From positions 372,001 to 436,000 of the forward strand of contig JAPVXR010000002.1 of assembly GCA_027214385.1 (NCBI GenBank): a stretch of DNA of 64,000 nt, written 5' to 3'. The position numbers and the translations under genes were made by a program. Shown in pieces: positions 1 to 7,588 of this stretch. The notes under the pieces are model-generated. The model saw nothing but the letters and a program-made list of their open reading frames with translations. It searched no databases and was not told where the DNA came from. The stretch is from Cryomorphaceae bacterium 1068. GTDB taxonomy: Bacteria; Bacteroidota; Bacteroidia; Flavobacteriales_D; Cryomorphaceae. The first letter of the stretch is position 1, and each line of letters starts with the position of its first letter.

Positions 1-584
1 TTCCTTACTTCAGAAATCATCTTGGGACTCACAGCCTTGTCGGCTCCGCTGCCACCATCGAGATACATGAGTTTCAGTCCGAGCATTTCTCCAGCCATGG
101 CTGTCGCTGCGGCTATGCCAGGTTTGTGATAGGGTATCGGTTGGGTGCCGCTGACATATTCAGCGGTGGTTGGTCTTCCGCAACCTATTAATAGGTATCC
201 AGTGGGAAGAATTTCCAATGACGCGTTTTTCAACAAAGGTGCTGCCGCCACGTGATGCCCAATCAAGTATTCGGAATTTCTTCCGCTCAATAGACTTAAA
301 AAAAGAATGGCATCTGCCTCTGTGCGAATTTGAGCAGGACTCGATGGGAACAAGATCACAGGAATGGTTGTAATCTCTTTGATCATCTTTAAGGAATCAA
401 ATTCCTCATTTTTCGTAATGAGGCTTCCGCCAAAGAGGATAAAGTCAATGGAAGCATTTTCGGCTTTTCTCACCACATCCATCACCTGATCTGAGTTTTG
501 AATTGAGTCAGGGTCAATTAAAAGAGCTAGCAATTTCTTGCCTTCTGCTTTTGCATGAATTATAGAGTCGAGGATTTTCATCAT
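1..584 (-). CDS. Geranylgeranylglyceryl phosphate synthase family protein (3' end outside window)
   Basis: The minus strand from the tandem ATG codons reads open to the window edge (about 194 residues; the family is usually near 240-250, so the C-terminus is missing). The protein shows the TIM-barrel signatures of the GGGPS/PcrB family: LIDPD at residues 21-25, FGGSLIT at about 50-56, FPSS, a GYLLIGCGRPT loop and YLDGGSGA near the cut end, which form the phosphate and prenyl-diphosphate site. The family joins sn-glycerol-1-phosphate to a polyprenyl diphosphate through an ether bond. It is archaeal in its main setting, but a bacterial group is known in Bacteroidota. The physiological product in this organism cannot be read from sequence. 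Two adjacent ATGs (581 or 584) make the start uncertain by one codon. Confidence 0.85.
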   Translation of the reverse strand, partial: MMKILDSIIHAKAEGKKLLALLIDPDSIQNSDQVMDVVRKAENASIDFILFGGSLITKNEEFDSLKMIKEITTIPVILFPSSPAQIRTEADAILFLSLLSGRNSEYLIGHHVAAAPLLKNASLEILPTGYLLIGCGRPTTAEYVSGTQPIPYHKPGIAAATAMAGEMLGLKLMYLDGGSGADKAVSPKMISEVR

Positions 585-599
585 TTAGCCCAAAAGTAT

Positions 600-1208
600 C
601 TATTCGAGCACATACGCCAAACTCAGGTCATCGAGAAAATCGCCAAAAAGAGTATGAACGGCCGTTCTGTCTTGGCGTGGCAAGCTGACATTTACCGTGT
701 TGGTAACGGGGTCGTGGTTTTCAATAATCACCGCTTTGAAAGGAACTCCTGTACCATAATATTTAAAAACGGCTTCTTTTATGGACCAAGTGAGAGAAAG
801 TGCAGCCAATTCTGAAGGGGCTTTTATCTGCTTCAACTCCTCAGAATTCGTGAATTTGTCTTGAATTTTTTTCAACTTATCATTGAAAACCTGTACATCA
901 AGCCCCGCATTTTTTTGCGAAAGCATAAGACCCACCACATTATCTGAATGTGAAAATGAAATTTGTGGTCCGTTATAAAGATGGGGTTTACGCTCCTTGT
1001 AAAAGTCGATCGCTGCGGGGTGAGAAGTGATAAGCAGAAATCTCGAAGCATACCACTGCAGTGCCTTCTCGGGTCTTTTTATCCTATCTCCCACTTCTGT
1101 CGGGAACCCTTCGTCAATTAGTTTGTTTCTAAAATAAGATGCCTCTTCCGTGATTTTCCAAAGGGTGACTTCGCAATCTGAATGAGACCTGTGATAGTGG
1201 AGTGGCAT
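600..1208 (-). CDS. 4'-phosphopantetheinyl transferase superfamily protein
   Basis: The 202-residue product belongs to the Sfp/AcpS superfamily, which moves the phosphopantetheine arm of CoA onto carrier proteins. Visible motifs are ISFSHSDN (83-90), GLDVQ (102-106) with the metal-binding Asp104, and [12 protein letters not shown] (141-152) with the WxxKEA signature. The second metal-site residue, usually Glu in a GIDIE motif, is Gln106 here. The MPL start matches the usual Bacteroidota N-terminus of this family. The start codon lies six bases beyond ahcY-side promoter-like sequence, so the message may have almost no leader. The natural partner, ACP or another carrier protein, is not encoded in the window. 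Confidence 0.85.
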   Translation of the reverse strand: MPLHYHRSHSDCEVTLWKITEEASYFRNKLIDEGFPTEVGDRIKRPEKALQWYASRFLLITSHPAAIDFYKERKPHLYNGPQISFSHSDNVVGLMLSQKNAGLDVQVFNDKLKKIQDKFTNSEELKQIKAPSELAALSLTWSIKEAVFKYYGTGVPFKAVIIENHDPVTNTVNVSLPRQDRTAVHTLFGDFLDDLSLAYVLE

Positions 1209-1212
1209 CGTG

Positions 1213-1220
1213 CAAATATC
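1213..1220 (-). promoter_or_regulatory. Candidate -7 element of the phosphopantetheinyl transferase gene
   Basis: On the minus strand the octamer GATATTTG matches the Bacteroidota -7 consensus TANNTTTG at 7 of 8 positions (first base differs). It ends five bases before the ATG, so transcription from it would start at or next to the start codon. No clear -33 TTTG was found. Confidence 0.35.
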
Positions 1221-1238
1221 TAATTATTAAGGTGTCGA

Positions 1239-1268
1239 TTGAAGACTTCAAGGTTCTTCGTATCTTTG
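1239..1268 (+). promoter_or_regulatory. Promoter of ahcY (TTG - 19 nt - TATCTTTG)
   Basis: An exact TANNTTTG -7 element (TATCTTTG, 1261-1268) is preceded at 19 nt by TTG (1239-1241), the usual Bacteroidota arrangement. The predicted transcript starts near 1274, about 24 nt before the chosen ahcY ATG. This argues against the longer in-frame start at 1202. Confidence 0.75.
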
Positions 1269-1297
1269 CGCCTCGAAATCAAAAAGATTACAAAAGA

Positions 1298-2608
1298 ATG
1301 AGCAATTCTGCCGAAACACAAAAGTTACCTTATAAAGTTAAGGACATCACCCTAGCCGACTGGGGAAGAAAAGAAATTCAGCTTGCAGAAGCTGAAATGC
1401 CCGGATTGATGGCATTGAGAGAAGAGTACGGAAAGGAGAAGCCATTGAAAGGCGCTCGCATCGCGGGTTGTCTTCACATGACTGTGCAAACTGCAGTACT
1501 AATTGAGACCTTGGTGGAATTGGGAGCAGATGTGACTTGGTCCAGCTGTAACATTTTCTCTACTCAAGACCACGCTGCCGCGGCTATCGCTGAAACGGGC
1601 GTTCCTGTATATGCTTGGAAAGGTATGACCGACGAAGAATTTGACTGGTGTATCGAGCAGACGATCATCTTCCCTGACGGGCAGCCGTTGAACATGATTC
1701 TGGACGATGGCGGTGACCTTACTAATATGGTATTGGACAACTACCCTGAGCTGGTAGATGCTATCAAAGGTCTTTCAGAAGAAACGACTACAGGTGTTCA
1801 CCGTCTGTATGAGCGCATGCGTAACGGAACACTTACGATGCCTGCAATCAATGTGAACGACTCTGTAACCAAGTCTAAGTTTGACAACAAGTACGGATGT
1901 AAAGAATCATTGGTAGATGCGATCCGTCGTGCTACTGATGTGATGATGGCCGGAAAAGTTGCCGTGGTTGCCGGATACGGAGATGTGGGTAAAGGTTCTG
2001 CTGCTTCATTGAGAGGTGCTGGTGCTCGCGTTATTGTTACCGAGATTGATCCGATCTGTGCGCTTCAAGCTGCTATGGATGGTTTTGAGGTAAAGAAAAT
2101 GATAGATGCTGTAGCTGAATCTGACATCGTTGTTACTGCCACAGGTAATAAGGACATCATCAGCGAGAAGCACTTCAAAGCAATGAAGGACAAAGCGATT
2201 GTCTGCAACATTGGTCATTTTGACAATGAAATTGACGTAGCTTACCTGAAGAAAAATTGGGAGCATACCAATATTAAGCCTCAAGTAGATATGTTCACAT
2301 TGGGCGGAAAAGACTTGATCCTGTTGGCTGAGGGTCGATTGGTAAACTTGGGTTGCGCCACAGGACACCCTTCATTTGTGATGTCAAATTCCTTCACGAA
2401 CCAAACTTTGGCTCAAATGGAATTGTGGAACAACACCGATCAGTACGAGAACAAAGTATACACTTTGCCAAAGCATTTGGATGAGAAGGTGGCCATGCTT
2501 CACTTGAGTAAAATCGGAGTTGAACTTGAAACGCTTAGCAAAGAGCAAGCTGACTATATCGGTGTAACAGTCGAAGGTCCATTCAAAACAGACGAGTACC
2601 GATACTAA
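1298..2608 (+). CDS. ahcY: Adenosylhomocysteinase
   Basis: This 436-residue enzyme reversibly splits S-adenosylhomocysteine into adenosine and homocysteine with bound NAD, which relieves product inhibition of methyltransferases. Family signatures are plain: the N-terminal [11 protein letters not shown] block, the substrate-site segment [17 protein letters not shown], the Rossmann loop GYGDVGKG, the [11 protein letters not shown] segment and the C-terminal KTDEYRY ending, where Lys and Tyr contact NAD in the family. Length is as expected. The start at 1298 is preferred because a good promoter lies between it and the upstream in-frame codon. A strong terminator follows directly, so the gene looks monocistronic. 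Confidence 0.97.
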   Translation: MSNSAETQKLPYKVKDITLADWGRKEIQLAEAEMPGLMALREEYGKEKPLKGARIAGCLHMTVQTAVLIETLVELGADVTWSSCNIFSTQDHAAAAIAETGVPVYAWKGMTDEEFDWCIEQTIIFPDGQPLNMILDDGGDLTNMVLDNYPELVDAIKGLSEETTTGVHRLYERMRNGTLTMPAINVNDSVTKSKFDNKYGCKESLVDAIRRATDVMMAGKVAVVAGYGDVGKGSAASLRGAGARVIVTEIDPICALQAAMDGFEVKKMIDAVAESDIVVTATGNKDIISEKHFKAMKDKAIVCNIGHFDNEIDVAYLKKNWEHTNIKPQVDMFTLGGKDLILLAEGRLVNLGCATGHPSFVMSNSFTNQTLAQMELWNNTDQYENKVYTLPKHLDEKVAMLHLSKIGVELETLSKEQADYIGVTVEGPFKTDEYRY

Positions 2609-2631
2609 AAGATAGTATTCCGTATAAAAGT

Positions 2632-2663
2632 AAAAGGCCGCTTCAATCGAAGCGGCCTTTTTT
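2632..2663 (+). terminator. Rho-independent terminator of ahcY
   Basis: A 12-bp perfect stem (AAAAGGCCGCTT pairing with AAGCGGCCTTTT) with a six-base loop is followed by a T run. It sits 24 bases after the ahcY stop. The A-rich left arm could let it work for the opposite strand as well. Confidence 0.85.
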
Positions 2664-2742
2664 CTTGTACTTTCTTTTTATTAAAAGTCAGCATGTTCAG
2701 TATTCGGCTTATCGAATCAAAAAGTATTCTCATCTCTAAGCT

Positions 2743-3210
2743 TTAATTGAATATCCTAAGTTGATCTGAGTTCTGGTTAAACTGAGTCTGAAATGGTTGC
2801 AATTGAAATTGGGCAGGACCTTCTACCACGTTCCCCGTAATGATTTCAAAAACAGAGCCACAACATACCGTATCTTTTGCAGTAAGGCCTGAGTTTTCGT
2901 CTACATAAACCCTACATGCTTCGGGCACATTAAATGTGCAATGTCGGTCAAAGGCTGAAAATTCATCATTACTTACCCTATACACAATAATCCCCCTGGA
3001 TCCTCCCGTTAAGTAAAGCCAACCTCCCGGGTTGAGGAGAATGTTATATTCGGGCAGATTTAAGTTTAGGGTAATATCAGTTTGAATAATAGGGACTCTT
3101 TCATTTTCATCGTCGTCATCGCGACAGCCTGTCGTTATGATAAATATGAATATCAGCGGAAGACTTCCAATAGTTAGGAGACGTTTCAATCTTGTATATC
3201 TTCGAGTCAT
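2743..3210 (-). CDS. Predicted lipoprotein with a degenerate Rieske-like fold
   Basis: From the chosen ATG the product has 155 residues: a basic N-region, a hydrophobic stretch (about 14-26) and a lipobox ending TTGC with Cys29, followed by an acidic run that suits outer-membrane sorting. The rest resembles small Rieske-type domain lipoproteins of Bacteroidota: a FDRHC segment (88-91), CCGS (116-119) and the closing motif GPAQFQL-QPF (131-140). The classical cluster ligands (CxH then CxxH) are not intact, with only Cys91, Cys99, Cys116 and Cys117, so iron-sulfur binding is doubtful. Longer in-frame starts exist, but they would read through the neighbouring divergent gene. Function unknown. 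Confidence 0.65.
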   Translation of the reverse strand: MTRRYTRLKRLLTIGSLPLIFIFIITTGCRDDDDENERVPIIQTDITLNLNLPEYNILLNPGGWLYLTGGSRGIIVYRVSNDEFSAFDRHCTFNVPEACRVYVDENSGLTAKDTVCCGSVFEIITGNVVEGPAQFQLQPFQTQFNQNSDQLRIFN

Positions 3211-3211
3211 C

Positions 3212-3529
3212 ATGAGTAAACGCAAAAATAGCCTTCGCATTTTAATTATTGTCATTTCAGGGTTGTTGATCTCAATAAGTGCCTCAGCACAAAAAAAAGA
3301 AAAGAGAGTCAAAACGAAGAAGCAATACAAGGAGTTTAAAAAGCTTCAAGACGATAGAGAGGAGCAAGATGCTGAAGCTATAGAAAAAGGACGTGAGAAG
3401 CACGAAAAGCTTCAGACCAAGCAGACTAAGAAGCGAATGAAAAAGAATGAGCGCCGAATGAGACGCGTGAAAAGGGATAGAAACGAGGACGGATTTTTCA
3501 CTCGGCTATTCACCAAAAAGCCTCGCTAA
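3212..3529 (+). CDS. Small, highly basic exported protein of unknown function
   Basis: The 105-residue product has a clear Sec signal peptide (basic start, hydrophobic stretch 9-22, ASA-Q cleavage near 26). The mature part of about 79 residues is nearly all charged, very rich in Lys, Arg, Glu and Gln, and probably helical. Similar short K/R-rich exported proteins occur in Bacteroidota, but I know no function. Possible roles are binding an anionic envelope polymer or nucleic acid; this is inference only. Its ATG lies one base from the ATG of the divergent lipoprotein gene, and a longer in-frame start would run deep into that gene. Confidence 0.65.
   Translation: MSKRKNSLRILIIVISGLLISISASAQKKEKRVKTKKQYKEFKKLQDDREEQDAEAIEKGREKHEKLQTKQTKKRMKKNERRMRRVKRDRNEDGFFTRLFTKKPR
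3223..3230 (-). promoter_or_regulatory. -7 element of the Rieske-like lipoprotein gene
   Basis: TATTTTTG on the minus strand is an exact TANNTTTG match. It lies inside the first codons of the divergent basic-protein gene and ends 10 to 13 bases before the lipoprotein start. The opposite gene has a 7-of-8 match (TATCTTCG, 3197-3204) in the mirror position. Confidence 0.5.
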
Positions 3530-3589
3530 TTCTATTTAGGATTCCCCTGAGATGTAAAGATTTGTGAATTCGTTTAGGGGTTTTTCTTG

Positions 3590-3618
3590 TTGAGAACGAA
3601 TTTCTCACCTTATCTTTG
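3590..3618 (+). promoter_or_regulatory. Promoter upstream of the TonB receptor operon (TTG - 18 nt - TATCTTTG)
   Basis: TTG (3590-3592), an 18-nt gap and an exact TATCTTTG (3611-3618) give the best promoter in the 279-base gap before the receptor gene. It would leave a leader of about 185 nt. A second, weaker match, TTTG (3734-3737), 21 nt, TATATTTA (3759-3766), would give a leader of about 38 nt. I see no riboswitch-like fold in the long leader. Confidence 0.6.
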
Positions 3619-3808
3619 GAGTCTCGAAAGAGAAAAATTACACTCTGCTTGGGGTTCATTTCGACCCTTAATCGTTAGCCGTCAGAAGCTTGGTTTGTTA
3701 AATGTTTTATGATTTTTGAGCCGCAGTTGGCGCTTTGCTGAAGTGAATCAAAATTCTATATATTTACGGCCTTGTTGCGAAAAAGTTAAAAATTGTAAAC
3801 CGAGATTT

Positions 3809-6800
3809 ATGGTGCGTAACCTCTACCTACTGGGATTTGTATTCTTTGTATTCTCTACTTCACTGTTTGCCCAGGTTGGATCGGGTACCTTGAAGGGGAC
3901 ACTAACAGATTCAGAGACGGGAGAACCCCTCCCTTTCGTAAATATTGTACTTCAAAAAGGAGACCGACAGGTTACCGGAAGTGCCACGGATTTTGACGGA
4001 AACTATACCATTAAACCAATTCCTCCAGGGACTTATGATGTCCTCGTTTCCTACGTTGGATACAATGCCAAGAAAATCGAAGGGGTAAAAATTAATAACG
4101 ATAAAATCACTTTCGTGAATATACCTCTTGAACAAGGTATTAAGCTGAAAGAGTTTGAAGTTGTTGAATATAGTGTTCCACTTATTGATAAGGATGGTGG
4201 TTCTTCAGGAGGTACCGTTAGTCGTGAGGATATCCAGAAGATGCCCGGTCGAAGTGCAAACTCTATCGCCGCTACGGTTGGAGGAGTTCAGCAGAATGGT
4301 AACGGAACATCCATACGTGGTGCGCGTGAAGGAAACACCTTTTACTACATCGACGGAATCAAGATTCGAGGTAACACCAACTTACCGAAAGCCGCTATTG
4401 AAGAAGTGCAAGTAATGACGGGTGGTATTCCAGCCAGCTACGGAGATGCAACTGGAGGTATTATCGCAATTACTACTCGTGGTGCAAGCAGTCAGTGGTT
4501 TGGAGGTATTGATATTTTAACCTCAGGTTTTGCCAATCAAGATGGTGGCGGTGTAGGTCTTGACCGCTACTCTCAAACACAAATCGAAGGAGTTCTCTCC
4601 GGGCCACTTCTTTGGAAAAAGAATGCTGCGGGAGAAAAGGAACGTCCAATGCTGGGTTTCTTCCTCTCTGCCAACTACCGAAACTTTATGGACACACGTC
4701 CACTAGCCACAGGGTCATTCCGTATTAAAGAGGATGTTCGAAATCGTTTGGTCGCTGACCCTTTGAACTTCACTTTGCAAGACGGTGGAACAGCCGTAGG
4801 ACAGGGTGGTGTATTTATAGACGAAGATGGAAACCCTGCGGACGCCAGCCAATTCTTAGACCAAGTACAAGCAAACAATAACGCTGAGTTCTTGCGATCT
4901 AGTGATTGGGAGGAGATTCCTGCTCGTCAAAACGGTAGACTTCAAGCTGTATCTCTGACAACGAAACTAGATGTTGCAACGACTCCGAATATTGATTTAT
5001 CATTTGGGGGTACTTATGATTATTCTACGAATAAAAACTGGAGCTACAACAATAGTTTGTTCAATTCAGCGAATAACGGTGAATCCATCAATCAGACCTT
5101 TAGAATTTTTGGAAGATTCACTCAGCGATTTGCTAATAGCCAAGAAGAAGAGGGTGGATTGATAAAGAATGCTTTCTACTCGCTCATGGTAGATTATAGC
5201 CAGATTAACGGGCGTACTCAAGATCCGAGACATGAGGATAATCTTTTTAACTATGGATACGTAGGGAAGTTTGAGACAATTGAGGAGCCTTTCTTTCAGT
5301 ACATCCAAGCAAACGATTCCCTAACTACTTCAGGGTTTTATCAAAATGGGTTCGTTCCCAGAGAGATTATTTTCACTCCAAGCGACGTGAATTCTGATTT
5401 GGCTTCTTACACTTCCGATTTGTTTCAATTTTTTGACGCAAACGGTATCCCTGTGGTTACGGAAAATCAAATTGATGCTTCCGGTGGTTTAAGAAACGGA
5501 AGAACTCCTGGTTCTATATTCAACTTGTATAACCCAATAGGTTCACCTTTTGGGACTTATCAAACGTTTGACATCAATCAATTTAGGATTACCGGTTCCG
5601 GTTCGGCCGATATCGGAAACCACGCCATTACGCTTGGATTTGAATTCGAGCAATACACAGAAAGGAACTTCAGTGTTGCGCCTATCGGACTATGGAATTT
5701 AGCGCGTCAATACACCAATGCCCATTTGGAGCAGTTTGATACGAGCGTACCTTCTGATACACTTACAGGTTTGGGTGTCGATCCTTTCTTTACTTATGAC
5801 AGAATTATCAGTTTAGATAATCAACAGACTTTTGATAGAAATCTGAGAACATCTCTTGGACTCAATCCGAACGGAGATGATATCATCTACGTTGATGCTC
5901 TTGACCCTGAGCTTTTCGAACTCGACATGTTCAGTGCCGACGAATTATTGAATCAAGGAAATAATTTGGTTTCGTACTACGGTTATGACTACAAAGGTGA
6001 CCGGCTAACGGGTGGAAGACCTACCATTGATGACTTCTTCACTGAAAGAGATGAGAACGGTGATTTCACTCGACCAATAGGTGCTTTTGAGCCGATATAT
6101 ATCGCGGGTTATATCATGGATAAGTTCACCTTCGATGACATCATCTTCAATGTTGGGCTTCGTGTGGACCGTTATGATGCCAACCAGTCTGTGTTGAAAG
6201 ATCAGTTTGTGATCGGAGAAGCTTTGACGGTGCAAGACACAAGAAATAGTGGTGAGGGTGGAAGATTGCTTCCTGATGAGATCCGTCAGCATCCATCAGT
6301 TGTTGGAGACGATTGGGTTGTTTATGTGAACGATCTTCAAAATCCAACGGCCATTAACGGATACCGCGATGGTAACACTTGGTACAATGCTCAAGGTGTT
6401 GAGATTCCTGATCCACGTGCTATTAGAACGAACTCTGGTATCGCTCCTCTTTTAGCTGATCCTGACGCAGTTGGAGAAAACCTGAATTCAGGTGCTTTTG
6501 AAGATTACGACCCGCAGTGGAATATAATGCCACGTATCTCTTTCTCATTCCCTATTTCGGATGAGGCGGTTTTCTTTGCTCACTATGACGTGTTGACGCA
6601 GAGACCTACAGGGCAGAATATAAATAACCCGATCAATTACCTTTTTATTCAGAATATTGGTCAAACAGCTATCGCGAATCCAAACTTGCGCCCTACTAGA
6701 ACCATTGACTACGAGTTGGGTTTCCAACAAGTATTGTCTAGAACTTCATCGCTAAAGATTGCAGCTTTCTATCGTGAAACGCGTGATGAGATTCAAGTGC

Positions 6801-7582
6801 GTAACTTATTAGAGGCATATCCTGTGACTTATAACTCTTTCGACAATTTTGACTTCGGAACAGTAAAAGGACTTACGTTAACATATGATTTGAGAAGAAC
6901 AGGTAATGTAACACTGCGTGTTGCTTATACCTTGCAGTTCGCTTCTGCTACGGGTTCCAATGCAGGTTCAGCTATCAACTTAGTTAATTCAGGTGAACCT
7001 AACTTACGTGTGATCTTCCCAACAAGTAGAGACCAAAGACACTTATTGATTACCACTTTTGACTATCGATATGGTTCAGGAGCAGATTACAATGGACCTA
7101 CCATTGGAGGTAAACAAATACTTGCAAATGCAGGCTTAAACATTGTGGGGACTCTAGGCTCAGGAACGCCATACTCTCAGCAGAGATTAGTTACGGGTAC
7201 TCAACTTCAAAGCGGGGGAGGTACTCCACAGCTAGAAGGATTGGTAAACGGTTCTAGGCTACCGTGGCAGTTTAATGTGAACGCTCAAATAGATAAATCA
7301 TGGGAGTTGAAATTTGGAAAAGGTGAAGAGAAGAAAACAGCTTTCCTTAATGCTTATCTACTTGTAAATAATGTTTTGAATACAATGAACATTATCAATG
7401 TTTACCGATTCACAGGAAACCCTGACAATGACGGGTATTTAGAATCACCTAGGTTCCAGCCTAACATCGAGGCGCAAATTGATCCGGAAGCTTTCCGTCA
7501 GATGTATGCTTTGAAGGTGAATAATCCATTTAATTTTTCTGTTCCCAGAACTATCCAGTTGGGAGTGAGACTTGACTTTTAA
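3809..7582 (+). CDS. TonB-dependent outer-membrane receptor with CarboxypepD-reg-like domain
   Basis: The 1,257-residue protein has a signal peptide (MVRNLYLLGF..., cleaved near FAQ at 22), then a carboxypeptidase-regulatory-like beta domain (about 24-110, SGTLKGTLTDSETGEPLPFVNI), a plug domain with the EEVQVMTGGIPASYGDATGG box, and a beta-barrel ending PRTIQLGVRLDF with terminal Phe. It should sit in the outer membrane and import or sense a ligand using energy from the TonB-ExbB-ExbD system. No substrate is evident, and no SusD partner follows. Instead the next two genes encode a giant secreted protein and a PorV-like protein, and this arrangement suggests a shared surface role. The start is the last ATG before the signal peptide. 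Confidence 0.88.
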   Translation: MVRNLYLLGFVFFVFSTSLFAQVGSGTLKGTLTDSETGEPLPFVNIVLQKGDRQVTGSATDFDGNYTIKPIPPGTYDVLVSYVGYNAKKIEGVKINNDKITFVNIPLEQGIKLKEFEVVEYSVPLIDKDGGSSGGTVSREDIQKMPGRSANSIAATVGGVQQNGNGTSIRGAREGNTFYYIDGIKIRGNTNLPKAAIEEVQVMTGGIPASYGDATGGIIAITTRGASSQWFGGIDILTSGFANQDGGGVGLDRYSQTQIEGVLSGPLLWKKNAAGEKERPMLGFFLSANYRNFMDTRPLATGSFRIKEDVRNRLVADPLNFTLQDGGTAVGQGGVFIDEDGNPADASQFLDQVQANNNAEFLRSSDWEEIPARQNGRLQAVSLTTKLDVATTPNIDLSFGGTYDYSTNKNWSYNNSLFNSANNGESINQTFRIFGRFTQRFANSQEEEGGLIKNAFYSLMVDYSQINGRTQDPRHEDNLFNYGYVGKFETIEEPFFQYIQANDSLTTSGFYQNGFVPREIIFTPSDVNSDLASYTSDLFQFFDANGIPVVTENQIDASGGLRNGRTPGSIFNLYNPIGSPFGTYQTFDINQFRITGSGSADIGNHAITLGFEFEQYTERNFSVAPIGLWNLARQYTNAHLEQFDTSVPSDTLTGLGVDPFFTYDRIISLDNQQTFDRNLRTSLGLNPNGDDIIYVDALDPELFELDMFSADELLNQGNNLVSYYGYDYKGDRLTGGRPTIDDFFTERDENGDFTRPIGAFEPIYIAGYIMDKFTFDDIIFNVGLRVDRYDANQSVLKDQFVIGEALTVQDTRNSGEGGRLLPDEIRQHPSVVGDDWVVYVNDLQNPTAINGYRDGNTWYNAQGVEIPDPRAIRTNSGIAPLLADPDAVGENLNSGAFEDYDPQWNIMPRISFSFPISDEAVFFAHYDVLTQRPTGQNINNPINYLFIQNIGQTAIANPNLRPTRTIDYELGFQQVLSRTSSLKIAAFYRETRDEIQVRNLLEAYPVTYNSFDNFDFGTVKGLTLTYDLRRTGNVTLRVAYTLQFASATGSNAGSAINLVNSGEPNLRVIFPTSRDQRHLLITTFDYRYGSGADYNGPTIGGKQILANAGLNIVGTLGSGTPYSQQRLVTGTQLQSGGGTPQLEGLVNGSRLPWQFNVNAQIDKSWELKFGKGEEKKTAFLNAYLLVNNVLNTMNIINVYRFTGNPDNDGYLESPRFQPNIEAQIDPEAFRQMYALKVNNPFNFSVPRTIQLGVRLDF

Positions 7583-7588
7583 TTAAGA

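Noticed and set aside
555-815. 86-residue plus-strand frame
   Set aside because: Antisense to the phosphopantetheinyl transferase and GGGP synthase starts; no family features.
1200-1300. SAM/SAH riboswitch before ahcY
   Set aside because: The predicted leader is only about 24 bases, too short for such an RNA.
2006-2368. 120-residue minus-strand frame inside ahcY
   Set aside because: Shadow of a strongly conserved gene on the other strand.
3544-3586. CCCCT...AGGGG plus T run after the basic-protein gene
   Set aside because: Only five pairs with a loop near 28 bases; too weak to call a terminator.
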